DNA from: JAKFWF01 sp031374115
GTDB taxonomy: Bacteria > Pseudomonadota > Alphaproteobacteria > Rhizobiales > Hyphomicrobiaceae
Length of the DNA: 64,000 bases
Reading direction: 5' to 3'
Assembly (NCBI GenBank): GCA_031374115.1
Contig: JANMNO010000005.1
Location: 1-64,000, forward strand
Shown here: positions 24,183-32,772 of the stretch, in pieces
Layout of the letters: each line of letters starts with the position of its first letter
Numbering within the stretch: the stretch's first letter is position 1
Program-made: the position numbers and the translations under genes
The notes under the pieces: generated by a model
What the model was told of the DNA's origin: nothing
Database searches by the model: none
What the model saw: only the letters and a program-made list of their open reading frames with translations

Positions 24183-25217
24183 ATGCATCGCAAATCCAAT
24201 CGTACCGCAGTCAAGGCACTGACAATGTTTGCCATGGCCGGCTGCGGCATGGCCGCTAGTACGGCGACGACCTGGGCCCAGACCTGGGAGCCAACGAAGC
24301 CTGTCACCTTCGTTGTTCCCGCTGGCACCGGTGGCGGAGCCGATCAGATGTCGCGCTTTATCCAAGGCGTCGTCACCAAGCATAACCTGATGAAACAGCC
24401 AATGATCGTGCTCAATAAGGGCGGCGGTGCTGGCGCCGAAGGCTTCCTTGAGGTCAAGAAGAGCAGCGGCGACCCGCACACCATCATCATCACGCTTTCC
24501 AACCTGTTCACGACCCCACTCGCCACCGGCGTTCCATTCGGGTGGAGAGATCTCACACCCGTCGCCATGCTTGCCCTCGATCAATTCGTGTTGTGGGTAA
24601 ACTCTGAAGCTCCGTACAAGACCGCAAAAGAGTTTACCGATGCAGTGAAAACGGGTGACGAAAAGCAATTCAAAATGGGCGGGACCGGCTCAAAGCAGGA
24701 AGATCAGATCATCACTGTAGCGTTGGAAAAGGTCACCGCTCCCAAGAAGCTGACTTACGTTCCGTATGCCGGTGGTGGAGCCGTTGCAACACAGCTTGTC
24801 GGCAAGCATGTCGACTCGACCGTCAACAATCCGATTGAAGCCGCCTCGCAATGGAAAGCCGGAGCCTTGCGTCCGCTTTGCCTGTTCGACGCAAAACGCA
24901 GCATTTACACGGCCAAGGTAACGAAAGATCAGGCCTGGTCCGACATCCCGACCTGCAAGGAATCTGGTGTCGACGTTCAGTACCAGATGCTGCGCGGCAT
25001 TTTCATGTCACCCGGTGTCAAGCCGGAGCACATCGCCTATTACGTTGACCTGTTCAAGAAGGTGATGGCCACCGACGACTGGAAAAAGTTCATGGAGGAT
25101 GGAGCGTTCAATCAGACGTCGATGGCGGGCGACGAGTTCAAGAGCTGGGTCGAGGCGAACGAAAAGACGCATTACGACCTGATGAAGGAAGCGGGCTTTC
25201 TAGCTCCCGGCAAGTAA
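24183..25217 (+). CDS. tctC: Tripartite tricarboxylate transporter substrate-binding protein TctC
   Basis: A 344-residue periplasmic protein. AAGGAG (24168-24173) is nine bases from ATG 24183 and six from the GTG one codon before; either may be used. The signal peptide ends near TATTWAQTWEP. Mature features of the Bug/TctC family are PTKPVTFVVPAGTGGGADQMSRFI, MIVLNKGGGAGAEGF, KMGGTGSKQEDQII and LTYVPYAGGGAVATQLVGKHVD. It captures the carboxylate and delivers it to TctAB. The mature region is unusually rich in Lys for this family. Confidence 0.92.
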   Translation: MHRKSNRTAVKALTMFAMAGCGMAASTATTWAQTWEPTKPVTFVVPAGTGGGADQMSRFIQGVVTKHNLMKQPMIVLNKGGGAGAEGFLEVKKSSGDPHTIIITLSNLFTTPLATGVPFGWRDLTPVAMLALDQFVLWVNSEAPYKTAKEFTDAVKTGDEKQFKMGGTGSKQEDQIITVALEKVTAPKKLTYVPYAGGGAVATQLVGKHVDSTVNNPIEAASQWKAGALRPLCLFDAKRSIYTAKVTKDQAWSDIPTCKESGVDVQYQMLRGIFMSPGVKPEHIAYYVDLFKKVMATDDWKKFMEDGAFNQTSMAGDEFKSWVEANEKTHYDLMKEAGFLAPGK

Positions 25218-25257
25218 GACGTGATCACATCGAACTGGTTCCAGCGAGGACGAAACG

Positions 25258-25779
25258 ATGAGCGATAGTAAGGAGACACAAGAAAGCGCGGCGCTCGTCA
25301 CCAATCGCCCCGTGGATATTGCGGTGGCGCTAATCTTCCTAAGCTTGAGCGCCATCGTCATCTTCGACAGCAATCGGCTTGGCGTTGGCTGGCGTGATGG
25401 AGAGGGGCCGGCGCCGGGCTACTTCCCGTTCTACATTGCGGTCGCAATGGCGGGCGCGAGCTTAGTAAACCTCGTTCGGGCGATCAGGACGAGCGGTGAC
25501 GATGCGACCGAGTCCTTCGTTTCCAAACAATCCTTCGGGCGGGTTCTGCAGGTTCTGATCCCAACGATTGTCTACGTCGGATTGATCAAGTATGTTGGCA
25601 TCTACGTTGCGTCGGCGCTATTCATCATGTGCTTCATGGTGGTACTCGGCCGCGAGGGAATTCTGAGGACCGTCGGGGTCGGTGTCGGCGTGCCGCTCGC
25701 GCTATTCTTCATGTTCGAGCGTTGGTTCCTCGTGCCGTTACCAAAGGGACCGCTCGAGGTTCTTTTGGGCTTCAACTGA
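25258..25779 (+). CDS. tctB: Tripartite tricarboxylate transporter small permease TctB
   Basis: A 173-residue protein, GAGGA before the ATG. It has four hydrophobic segments at about residues 20-35, 55-75, 100-120 and 135-160, and the TctB pattern GVGWRDGEGPAPGYFPFYIAV near residue 42. The C-terminus is FMFERWFLVPLPKGPLEVLLGF, the usual end of this family. It completes the tctA-C-B transporter. A hairpin terminator follows 74 bases after the stop. Confidence 0.93.
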   Translation: MSDSKETQESAALVTNRPVDIAVALIFLSLSAIVIFDSNRLGVGWRDGEGPAPGYFPFYIAVAMAGASLVNLVRAIRTSGDDATESFVSKQSFGRVLQVLIPTIVYVGLIKYVGIYVASALFIMCFMVVLGREGILRTVGVGVGVPLALFFMFERWFLVPLPKGPLEVLLGFN

Positions 25780-25852
25780 CCAGGCACAATTTGCGGTAGT
25801 TGTCCGTTCCGACGCAGCGAAGCCGTTTTATCTCGACCATGCTCGAACGCAA

Positions 25853-25883
25853 AAGGGGATCCCAGCTCGGCTGAGATCCCCTT
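25853..25883. terminator. Bidirectional hairpin terminator between tctB and the TRAP permease gene
   Basis: The arms AAGGGGATC (25853-25861) and GATCCCCTT (25875-25883) are perfectly complementary. Inside them a second stem CAGC/GCTG closes a TCG loop, with one C-A mismatch between the stems. The left flank is A-rich (AAAAGGGG), so on the minus strand the hairpin is followed by T residues. It lies between two convergent genes, as expected for a shared terminator. Confidence 0.8.
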
Positions 25884-25900
25884 CGTTGTGCGTGCTATTT

Positions 25901-28186
25901 TCAGTTCGCTTTCGGCGCAAACTCCTGCAGCGATGGCGGTGGTTTCGTCACATCGATCATTTCGCCAACTGAGGGCACAGAAGGTTGCGCGGGCGCGGCA
26001 GTTGGTTCCGCCGGCGTTACAGCTGGTGCAGCACTCGGCACGGAAGGTGCAGCACCGGCAGCAGGAGGCGTCGCTGCCGCCGGCTCCAGCGCTGGAGGAG
26101 GCGTGGCTGCCGCCGGCGGCAGCGGCGTTGCCGCAGCAGGCGGGGCGGGGATCGCAGCGGCCGGGGGCGCTACAACAACCGGCGCCGGCGTCGCCGGAAT
26201 GCTCGGCGGTCCCGACAAGCCGGGAGGCGGGGAACCAAATGAAGGTGGCGGGCCAAAAGGTGAACCGAGGCCACCCGGCATTCCTGGAACACCGCTGCCT
26301 CCGCCAAAGGTCGGGATCTTGATTTCTATCTTCGACGTATCAACCTCGGGCGCTGTCGACTTGTAATGCATCACCATTTGCGGGAACCCGATCACAAGCC
26401 CGACCATGATGCACTGGATGATCACGAAGGGCACCGCCCCCCAATAGATTTGTCCGGTCGTCACGGGCTCCATCTTGATGCCAGTGACTTTGTCGTTGTA
26501 CGGCTCTTTCGGCGCCACCGATCGCAAGTAGAACAGCGCGAAACCGAACGGCGGATGCATGAAACTCGTCTGCATGTTGACGCCGAGGATGACGCCGAAC
26601 CAGATCAAGTCGATGCCGAGCTTCTCGGCGGCGGGCCCGAGCAGGGGCACGATGATGAAGGCCAACTCGAAAAAATCGAGGAAGAAGGCCAACAGGAAGA
26701 CCATGACGTTGACGAAGATCAGGAAGCCAACCTGGCCACCCGGCAGCGACGTCAACAGATGCTCGACCCAGATGTGACCGTTTACGCCGTAAAACGACAG
26801 CGAGAAGATACGAGCGCCGATGAGAATGAAGACCACGAACGCCGAGAGCTTGGCCGTTGCTTCCACGGCCGAACGCAAAAGGGCGATGTTGAAACGCTTG
26901 GGGTCGTTGTCGAGCCAGCGCTTGAACATCGCCAGCAGGATCGAGCCGGTGGCTCCCATCGCGCCACCTTCCGTTGGCGTCGCGACACCGATAAAGATCG
27001 TGCCCAATACCAGGAAGATCAGGAACAGCGGCGGCACCATCACGAAGGTGACTTGCTGTGCCATCAGCGACAGGAACCGCAAGCCGGTCAATTTGGCGAG
27101 GACCCAATTCACCACCGCTGCAGCGAAAGCAAAGACAATACCGACGCCCATGGTCAGAATGACGAACTCGGCACCGGTATACGTGGTGCGGCGCATCACC
27201 GTGACTCCAATAATCGTCGAGATTACGGTCAGCAGCAGCAATGAAAGCAAGCCACGCTCATCGCCACCCTTCATCAGCGCTTGAGGCAGGCGAATGACGC
27301 CCATCACAAGAACTACGAATGCCAGGACCTTGACCAACAGTAGGATGAGGGCAAGGACCTCAAACTTGAAACCGCCACCAAACGTCGACCAGTAAAGGTC
27401 TTGGCCGACGAAGAAAGCACCAAGCGCTGCCAACGGGATCAACAACAGGCTGCTGCCGCGCGAAAGCAGGTCACGCATCCTCGGCGTTGGTTCTTGGAAG
27501 AGTAGCGCTTCTTCGGGTAAGCCTGGGCCGGACGCCGGGTAAAACGTCGTAACCAGCCAAATGTAGGCAGCATATAGGCCGGCGAGCACGATACCGGGCA
27601 CGAAGGCGCCCTCATACATGTCGCCGACGGACTTGCCGAGCTGGTCGGCCATGACGATCAGAACGAGCGAAGGCGGGATGATCTGCGCCAGCGTGCCGGA
27701 TGCCGCAATGACACCGGAAGCGACCCGGCGATCGTAACCGTAGCGCAACATGATCGGCAGCGAGATCAAGCCCATGGAGATCACCGAGGCGGCCACCACG
27801 CCCGTTGTCGCCGCCAGCAATGCACCGACGAAGATCACGGCATAGGCAAGACCACCCTTGATGGTGCCAAAAAGCTGGCCGATCGTGTCGAGCAGATCCT
27901 CTGCCATGCCTGAACGTTCAAGCACCAGTCCCATCAGCGTAAAAAACGGGATGGCAAGCAGCGTATCATTGCTCATCACGCCGTAAATGCGTTCGGGGAG
28001 CGACTGCAGAAGCGGCCAGGAAAGATTGATCGCCCCCTTGGACAGGGGCGCCAACTCGACACCGATTATGAAGTACAAGAGCCCGCAAGCCCCGAGCGAG
28101 AAAGCAACCGGGTAACCGAGCAGTAAGAACAGAACAAGCGAAGCGAACATAATCGGCGCCATGTTCTGCGCAATGAATTCGGCCAT
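25901..28186 (-). CDS. TRAP transporter large permease (DctM-type) with Pro/Ala-rich C-terminal tail
   Basis: A 761-residue protein, far longer than the usual 430 residues. Residues 1-215 form the first DctM half: FASLVLFLLLGYPVAFSLGA, LLAIPFFTLMGLVLERSGMA and ASGTLAQIIPPSLVLIVMADQLG. An insertion of about 170 residues with extra helices follows (about 230-385). The second DctM half comes next (VATPTEGGAMGATGSILLAM; FLDFFELAFIIVPLLGPAAEKLG; MQTSFMHPPFGFALFYLR). From about residue 620 to 760 there is a tail almost entirely of Pro, Ala and Gly. Long DctM variants with the insertion are known, but the tail is unusual. GGAG precedes the start. It is transcribed with the small subunit upstream. 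No binding protein gene is adjacent. Confidence 0.88.
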   Translation of the reverse strand: MAEFIAQNMAPIMFASLVLFLLLGYPVAFSLGACGLLYFIIGVELAPLSKGAINLSWPLLQSLPERIYGVMSNDTLLAIPFFTLMGLVLERSGMAEDLLDTIGQLFGTIKGGLAYAVIFVGALLAATTGVVAASVISMGLISLPIMLRYGYDRRVASGVIAASGTLAQIIPPSLVLIVMADQLGKSVGDMYEGAFVPGIVLAGLYAAYIWLVTTFYPASGPGLPEEALLFQEPTPRMRDLLSRGSSLLLIPLAALGAFFVGQDLYWSTFGGGFKFEVLALILLLVKVLAFVVLVMGVIRLPQALMKGGDERGLLSLLLLTVISTIIGVTVMRRTTYTGAEFVILTMGVGIVFAFAAAVVNWVLAKLTGLRFLSLMAQQVTFVMVPPLFLIFLVLGTIFIGVATPTEGGAMGATGSILLAMFKRWLDNDPKRFNIALLRSAVEATAKLSAFVVFILIGARIFSLSFYGVNGHIWVEHLLTSLPGGQVGFLIFVNVMVFLLAFFLDFFELAFIIVPLLGPAAEKLGIDLIWFGVILGVNMQTSFMHPPFGFALFYLRSVAPKEPYNDKVTGIKMEPVTTGQIYWGAVPFVIIQCIMVGLVIGFPQMVMHYKSTAPEVDTSKIEIKIPTFGGGSGVPGMPGGLGSPFGPPPSFGSPPPGLSGPPSIPATPAPVVVAPPAAAIPAPPAAATPLPPAAATPPPALEPAAATPPAAGAAPSVPSAAPAVTPAEPTAAPAQPSVPSVGEMIDVTKPPPSLQEFAPKAN

Positions 28187-28226
28187 GAGGGCTTAGCTCC
28201 AACGAGATTCGGAAATCATAAAGGTT

Positions 28227-28979
28227 CTAGGTTCTAGCGGCAGCCGAGGCAGCCGCCTTGGTCGCAGCAGCGTGCCTGTCCGCCGCCTCCGCTAGCGCGG
28301 CGACGAGACGTTCCGCCTCCGCTTCGGCTGCCGCCAGGTGACCACCGCCCGTGGAGGTGTCTTCAAGCATGCCCTTCATAATGGCGCGCCGCTTGATCAG
28401 CTCGGAGATCCCCTGCGCAAGAAGCAGGAGAAAGGCGAGTGGAATTAGGAATTTGGCGGGATACACAGGCAATCCGCCGGCGTTCGTCGACTGCTCGTTC
28501 TGCATCAGCGAACGATAAATGAAGGGCACGCCGGTGTAGAGCATCACCAGGCAAATCGGTACGATGAAGAACCAATGCCCGATCACGTCGATCCAGTTGC
28601 GCACGCGCTTCGAGAGCAACGAATTGATAATGTCGATGCGGATGTGTTCGTTGACCAGCAACGTCCACGGCGCGCAGAGCAGAAACACCGCTCCGAACAG
28701 GATCCATTGAATCTCCAGCCAGGAGTTGGACGACGTGTTGAACACCTTGCGCACGACGGCGTTGGCAGCGGAAATCAGCACCGCGAGCAGGATCATCCAG
28801 GCGACGTTGCGGCCGATCCACGTATTCACTCGATCGATCGACTGACTCAGGGCGAGATTTGGCTTGAAAAACATCGCAAGTGCAAACAGGCCGGTCGCGA
28901 TCAGCAACCAGGACGCCACGAACGCCGACATACCGGCACCGCCGGTCAAATTCTGCAACAGCCACGCATTGGCGTTCAT
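28227..28979 (-). CDS. TRAP transporter small permease (DctQ-type)
   Basis: A 250-residue protein; GGAGGGAAC precedes the ATG at 28979. Four helices fall at about residues 20-40, 65-85, 105-130 and 155-180. The DctQ core includes NTSSNSWLEIQWILFGAVFLLCAPWTLLVNEHIRIDI, matching the family's conserved E-x-Q-W and E-H-x-R-x-D region. A charged Ala/Glu-rich tail of about 45 residues (AAAEAEAERLVAALAEAADR) follows the last helix and may form a coiled coil. The gene precedes the large permease by 40 bases. Confidence 0.88.
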   Translation of the reverse strand: MNANAWLLQNLTGGAGMSAFVASWLLIATGLFALAMFFKPNLALSQSIDRVNTWIGRNVAWMILLAVLISAANAVVRKVFNTSSNSWLEIQWILFGAVFLLCAPWTLLVNEHIRIDIINSLLSKRVRNWIDVIGHWFFIVPICLVMLYTGVPFIYRSLMQNEQSTNAGGLPVYPAKFLIPLAFLLLLAQGISELIKRRAIMKGMLEDTSTGGGHLAAAEAEAERLVAALAEAADRHAAATKAAASAAART

Positions 28980-29195
28980 GTTCCCTCCGCTATGCAATCT
29001 ACGGTTGGCCCGCAGTCATTGATTGACGCCTCAGGTATAGACCGAGGGACCCATTCACTGCTAGCGCCTGATTACCAACTATGTGACGAAGATTTGGCGC
29101 GCGACAGCCGTAACCTGCAAAAATGGTTCACAGATATCACGATCGTCGCCATATGAAGCGCGAAAGACACAGCTATTCCCGTGGAGAACGTACGT

Positions 29196-30698
29196 ATGGC
29201 TGCTACATCAGCTGAAGTCATTGACGCGCTGCGCCGTATCAAGGGCCCCGATCTGACGAGCAACGTTGTCGATTTGGGCCTGATCTCCGACGTGCTGATC
29301 AAAGACGGCCGTGCCTATTTCTCGATCACCATCGATCCGGCGCGCGCGGAAGAACTGGAACCGCTTCGCAAAGCCGCTGAGACCGTTGTCGCGCAGGTGG
29401 CCGGGATCACGAGCGTAACGGCGGTTTTGACGGCCCAAACATCGGGCCAGCGCAGCGCTCCTCCAGCCGAGCACGCACGCGTTGCGCAAGCGCGCGCCCA
29501 AGGCAAAGCGGGCGATGGCGCAAGACCCGCTGCCGCTGTCCCCGCTGCCCAAAAGCGGGGTACGGATGTTCCGGGCGTCAAACATCTGATCGCCGTCGCT
29601 TCTGGCAAAGGCGGCGTCGGCAAGTCCACGACGGCCGTCAACCTCGCACTTGGCTTCAAGGCGATCGGCCTGAAAGTCGGCATTCTCGATGCCGACATCT
29701 ACGGTCCCTCGCAGCCGCGCCTGCTCGGGATTTCGGGTCGTCCGGAAATGGCGGCGGGAAAAACGCTGAAACCAATGCAAGGCTTCGGCCTCAAAGTCAT
29801 GTCGATGGGTTTTTTGGTCGACGAAGGGACGCCCGTTGTCTGGCGCGGGCCGATGGTCGTATCGGCATTAAATCAGATGTTACGGGAAGTGGCGTGGGGA
29901 TCAGCGGGCGACGAGCTGGACGTGCTGGTCATCGACATGCCGCCCGGCACCGGCGACATTCAGTTGAGCATTGGTCAGCAAGTTCCGCTGTCCGGCGCGA
30001 TTATCGTGTCGACTCCACAGGACCTGGCATTGATCGACGCGCGCAAAGGCTTGGCAATGTTCCGCCAAGTCAACGTACCGATTCTCGGCATCGTCGAAAA
30101 CATGAGCTTCTTCCTGTGCCCCAAGTGCGGTGAGCGCTCGGACGTGTTCGGTCATGGCGGCGCACGGGACGAGGCGACAAAGCTTGGCGTACCGTTCCTG
30201 GGCGGTGTGCCCTTGCACATGGATATTCGCTCGACATCCGACAGCGGCAACCCAATCACGGCAAGCGCGCCGGACGGCGTGCACGCCGGTATCTATCGCG
30301 ACATAGCCGCCAAGGCCTGGGCAGAGATGCTTGCTGCGCGCGGCAACCGCATAGAGCCGCCGGCGCTCACTCTCAGCACGGCCAAGGACGCACTCAACGT
30401 AAAGTTCGGCGCTGGCGAGGCATACGACCTATCGGCTGAGATGCTGCGCGTCATGAGCCCATCCGCCGAGGTGCAAGGCCACTCGCCCGATCAGCGCGTT
30501 ACCGTGGGACGCAAACGCAACGTCAAGATTTCGGATCTCGATCCCGTCGGTAACTACGCCGTTCGAATTAAGTTCGATGATGGCCATTCCACCGGGCTAT
30601 TCGCGTGGACCTACCTGCGGCTTCTCGGTCTCGAGAAAGACAAGCGGTGGGCTGAATACCTGCGCGAGCTCGAGCGAAAAGGCTTGGATCGAGGCTGA
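29196..30698 (+). CDS. Mrp/NBP35-type Fe-S cluster carrier ATPase fused to DUF971 (HCF101-like architecture)
   Basis: A 500-residue protein. ATG 29196 has GGAG nine bases upstream; a GTG five codons earlier is less well placed. Residues 5-80 are a DUF59/MIP18-like domain (VIDALRRIKGPDLTSNVVDL). Residues 130-390 are the P-loop ATPase: deviant Walker A ASGKGGVGKSTT at 135-146, VVWRGPMVVSALNQML, DVLVIDMPPGTGDIQLS, and the bridging CPKC motif with C308 and C311 that holds a shared Fe-S cluster. The last 110 residues (VGRKRNVKISDLDPVGNYAVRI, HSTGLFAWTYL) are a DUF971 domain. This DUF59-Mrp-DUF971 order is that of the plant plastid protein HCF101. Role: assembly or delivery of Fe-S clusters in the cytoplasm. 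Confidence 0.92.
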   Translation: MAATSAEVIDALRRIKGPDLTSNVVDLGLISDVLIKDGRAYFSITIDPARAEELEPLRKAAETVVAQVAGITSVTAVLTAQTSGQRSAPPAEHARVAQARAQGKAGDGARPAAAVPAAQKRGTDVPGVKHLIAVASGKGGVGKSTTAVNLALGFKAIGLKVGILDADIYGPSQPRLLGISGRPEMAAGKTLKPMQGFGLKVMSMGFLVDEGTPVVWRGPMVVSALNQMLREVAWGSAGDELDVLVIDMPPGTGDIQLSIGQQVPLSGAIIVSTPQDLALIDARKGLAMFRQVNVPILGIVENMSFFLCPKCGERSDVFGHGGARDEATKLGVPFLGGVPLHMDIRSTSDSGNPITASAPDGVHAGIYRDIAAKAWAEMLAARGNRIEPPALTLSTAKDALNVKFGAGEAYDLSAEMLRVMSPSAEVQGHSPDQRVTVGRKRNVKISDLDPVGNYAVRIKFDDGHSTGLFAWTYLRLLGLEKDKRWAEYLRELERKGLDRG

Positions 30699-30739
30699 AC
30701 AGCAAAGCCGATGCGAGCGACAGCGCATTGCTTCACTGC

Positions 30740-31651
30740 TCAAGCCTTATGCTTGTCCTTTTTGCCGTCGGCCTTATGCGCAGACGCGATTGCCTGATCG
30801 GTGACGGTCTGCGCGTAGGCTGGCAACGCGAAAGCCGCTTTATGGCCCGCAGGCGTCCAATATTTGAGCCCGCTGATACCGCGTTTGTCTGCCCGCTTGG
30901 TGAGCTTCTTTACTGAGAGCTCCAGCAAACTCTCATCGTCCGACGCCCAATTGAGCGCGAACGGACCGCCGAAATAGCAGGGCTGTGTGCACATGTAGGG
31001 TGCGGCGCGCTCGAACAAGGACGCGAAAATCTCGGTCGTCCCGAACAGATGCTCCGGAAACAGGAATGGAAGACCGTTTTGCGTCACCAGCACGCCGCCA
31101 TCCTTCAACGCGCGCTTGCAATCAGAGAAAAAATGGCGGGTGTGCAGAACCGCACTTGGTCCAATCGGTTCGGACGAGTCTACGATGATGGCATCGAAGC
31201 GTTCGTCTGTGTCCGCCACGTACTTGAGCCCATCGGCGATGACGATATCGGAACGGGGATCTTCGAAACAACCATTTGCTATTTCGGGATAATGCTGGAT
31301 CGCGGTGTCGACGACGGTGCGATCGATCTCACATAGCGTCGCCTTGGTCACCGATGGATGCTTTAGAACTTCGCGCAGCACGCCGCCGTCGCCGCCGCCC
31401 ACGACCAGCACGCGCTTCGGCTTGTCGAGCGCCATCAACGGTACGTGTGCCATCATCTCGTGATAAACAAACTCGTCGGAGGTTGTGAGCTGACAAACGC
31501 CGTCGAGCATGAGAACCGTGCCCCACGTCGCGTTCGCGAAAATGACCAGATGCTGATGCTCGGTCTTGACCTCGTGAAGAACCTTGTCGGCCTTCAGCTT
31601 CACGCGCCAATGAGGATGAAACGTCTCTTCGACCCAGCGTTCCTTGCCCAT
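30740..31651 (-). CDS. speE: Spermidine synthase
   Basis: A 303-residue enzyme. The start at MGKERWVEETFH is supported by GGAG upstream. Family blocks are VMLDGVCQLTTSDEFVYHEMMAHVPL, VLVVGGGDGGVLREVLKH (AdoMet/decarboxylated-AdoMet loop), ATLCEIDRTVVD and DAIIVDSSEPIGPSAVL with the catalytic Asp. It transfers an aminopropyl group from decarboxylated AdoMet to putrescine. speD, which makes that donor, lies 104 bases upstream on the same strand, so the two form a polyamine operon. A Lys-rich tail (HKADGKKDKHKA) extends the C-terminus. Confidence 0.95.
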   Translation of the reverse strand: MGKERWVEETFHPHWRVKLKADKVLHEVKTEHQHLVIFANATWGTVLMLDGVCQLTTSDEFVYHEMMAHVPLMALDKPKRVLVVGGGDGGVLREVLKHPSVTKATLCEIDRTVVDTAIQHYPEIANGCFEDPRSDIVIADGLKYVADTDERFDAIIVDSSEPIGPSAVLHTRHFFSDCKRALKDGGVLVTQNGLPFLFPEHLFGTTEIFASLFERAAPYMCTQPCYFGGPFALNWASDDESLLELSVKKLTKRADKRGISGLKYWTPAGHKAAFALPAYAQTVTDQAIASAHKADGKKDKHKA

Positions 31652-31755
31652 GCCGATCACTCCGATAGCACAAGCGCGCACCGTGTTTCGACGGAGCGCG
31701 CTTGTTGAGTTCAGTTATCGCGCCTCCGGCATCGAAGTGACGGTCGGGAGTCGTG

Positions 31756-32346
31756 TCAGGCAGCCTTGCGGGCCCTGGCCTTTGCGACCGCGGCAATGCG
31801 AACGGGCGCCTTGCGCTCGGCTGCAGCTTTCCAGTTCAACTGGTCGAGCTCTTCGCCGCGCTTATGGGCCTTCACTACGACGTCGCGGGCCTCGAATGCT
31901 TCCCGCAACACTTCGATCGCCAGCTCTGGCTTTGCTTCGCCGCACATGAAGATATCGAGTGCAGCGTAATCAGCCTCCGGCCAGCTGTGAATGCTGATGT
32001 GGCTTTCCGACAAGACGGCCACGCCAGACACGCCACCATTCGGTGTGAAATGGTGGAGATGGATATGAAGCAACGTTGCACCTGCGACTTCCACGCAGCG
32101 CTTCAACGTCCGTTCGATGTGCTTGAGGTCATCAAGCCGACGAGCACCAAATAGATCTATGATCAAATGGTTCCCGGCAAACCGAACGCCATCGCGTTCG
32201 ATAAAAAAGTCTTTCCTGTCTTCATGCGACTGCACGGAACCAGTGTCGTGCGCGACGTGCGCATCGGCGGCAAAATCTTCCTCTTGGGCGGTGCTTGAAC
32301 GAGTCAAGTCCATCCCCAATTGGAAGAGAGTATCGGCGTAAGCCAT
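31756..32346 (-). CDS. speD: S-adenosylmethionine decarboxylase proenzyme with N- and C-terminal extensions
   Basis: A 196-residue protein against 115-140 for typical bacterial SpeD. The enzyme core is residues 58-160: GNHLIIDLFGARRL, LLHIHLHHFTPNGGVSGVAVLSESHISIHSWPE and LDIFMCGEA. Autocleavage is expected between E114 and S115, with S115 becoming the pyruvoyl group; C135 is the usual catalytic cysteine. The first 57 residues have no counterpart in the short family, and the last 30 are Lys/Arg/Ala-rich. The product is decarboxylated AdoMet for SpeE. Confidence 0.93.
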   Translation of the reverse strand: MAYADTLFQLGMDLTRSSTAQEEDFAADAHVAHDTGSVQSHEDRKDFFIERDGVRFAGNHLIIDLFGARRLDDLKHIERTLKRCVEVAGATLLHIHLHHFTPNGGVSGVAVLSESHISIHSWPEADYAALDIFMCGEAKPELAIEVLREAFEARDVVVKAHKRGEELDQLNWKAAAERKAPVRIAAVAKARARKAA

Positions 32347-32772
32347 AGGACCCTCCCCAACCAGTAGATAGATGTGACCCGCTCGATCCTTACCTTTGGG
32401 GTTTCCGGAAGACCTTGACCTTAAGGGCAGTCGAACGAACGGACGAGCTGCATATGAGGCTAACGCCCCCCCCGCGCAAGAAAAAAATCCGCTGCTACGA
32501 AATTATTTCTGCGCCTGTGTTCACAAGTAGTTAACGCTGTTGTTTCGAGTCGCCTGAGACCGGCCAAATACGGGCAAATAAGCGCCGACCACTGATTGAT
32601 CCTAGTGCGATGTCAAAGCGTCGCATCGCTACGCTGATGTCACATCAAGCGGTTTGTGCGTGCACGGCCTAGGTAAGCATTACTGCAATCGCGAATCAGC
32701 CGGTCGACAAGCGGGGCTCGCCGCGCAAAGCTGATGAAAGGCCCCGCATCTTGCCACGAAAGGTTTGCCACG
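32347..32772. other. Intergenic region upstream of speD and the cupin gene
   Basis: About 425 bases between divergent genes with no supported frame. It is locally AT-rich (32480-32560) and contains a run of eight C (32466-32473) followed soon by seven A (32481-32487). A short inverted repeat GCGATG/CATCGC (32607-32629) is present. It likely carries the promoters of speD (leftward) and the cupin (rightward). No riboswitch fold was recognised. Confidence 0.45.

Noticed and set aside
26366..27244. Long antisense frame (292 residues) inside the TRAP permease gene
   Set aside because: It is His/Asp/Gln-rich with no family resemblance, and is the antisense shadow of a GC-rich membrane protein gene.
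30741..30755. Hairpin CAAGC/GCTTG followed by T-rich sequence at the speE 3' end
   Set aside because: A five-base stem inside the coding end of speE; could be a weak terminator for the Mrp-like gene but not supported enough to list.
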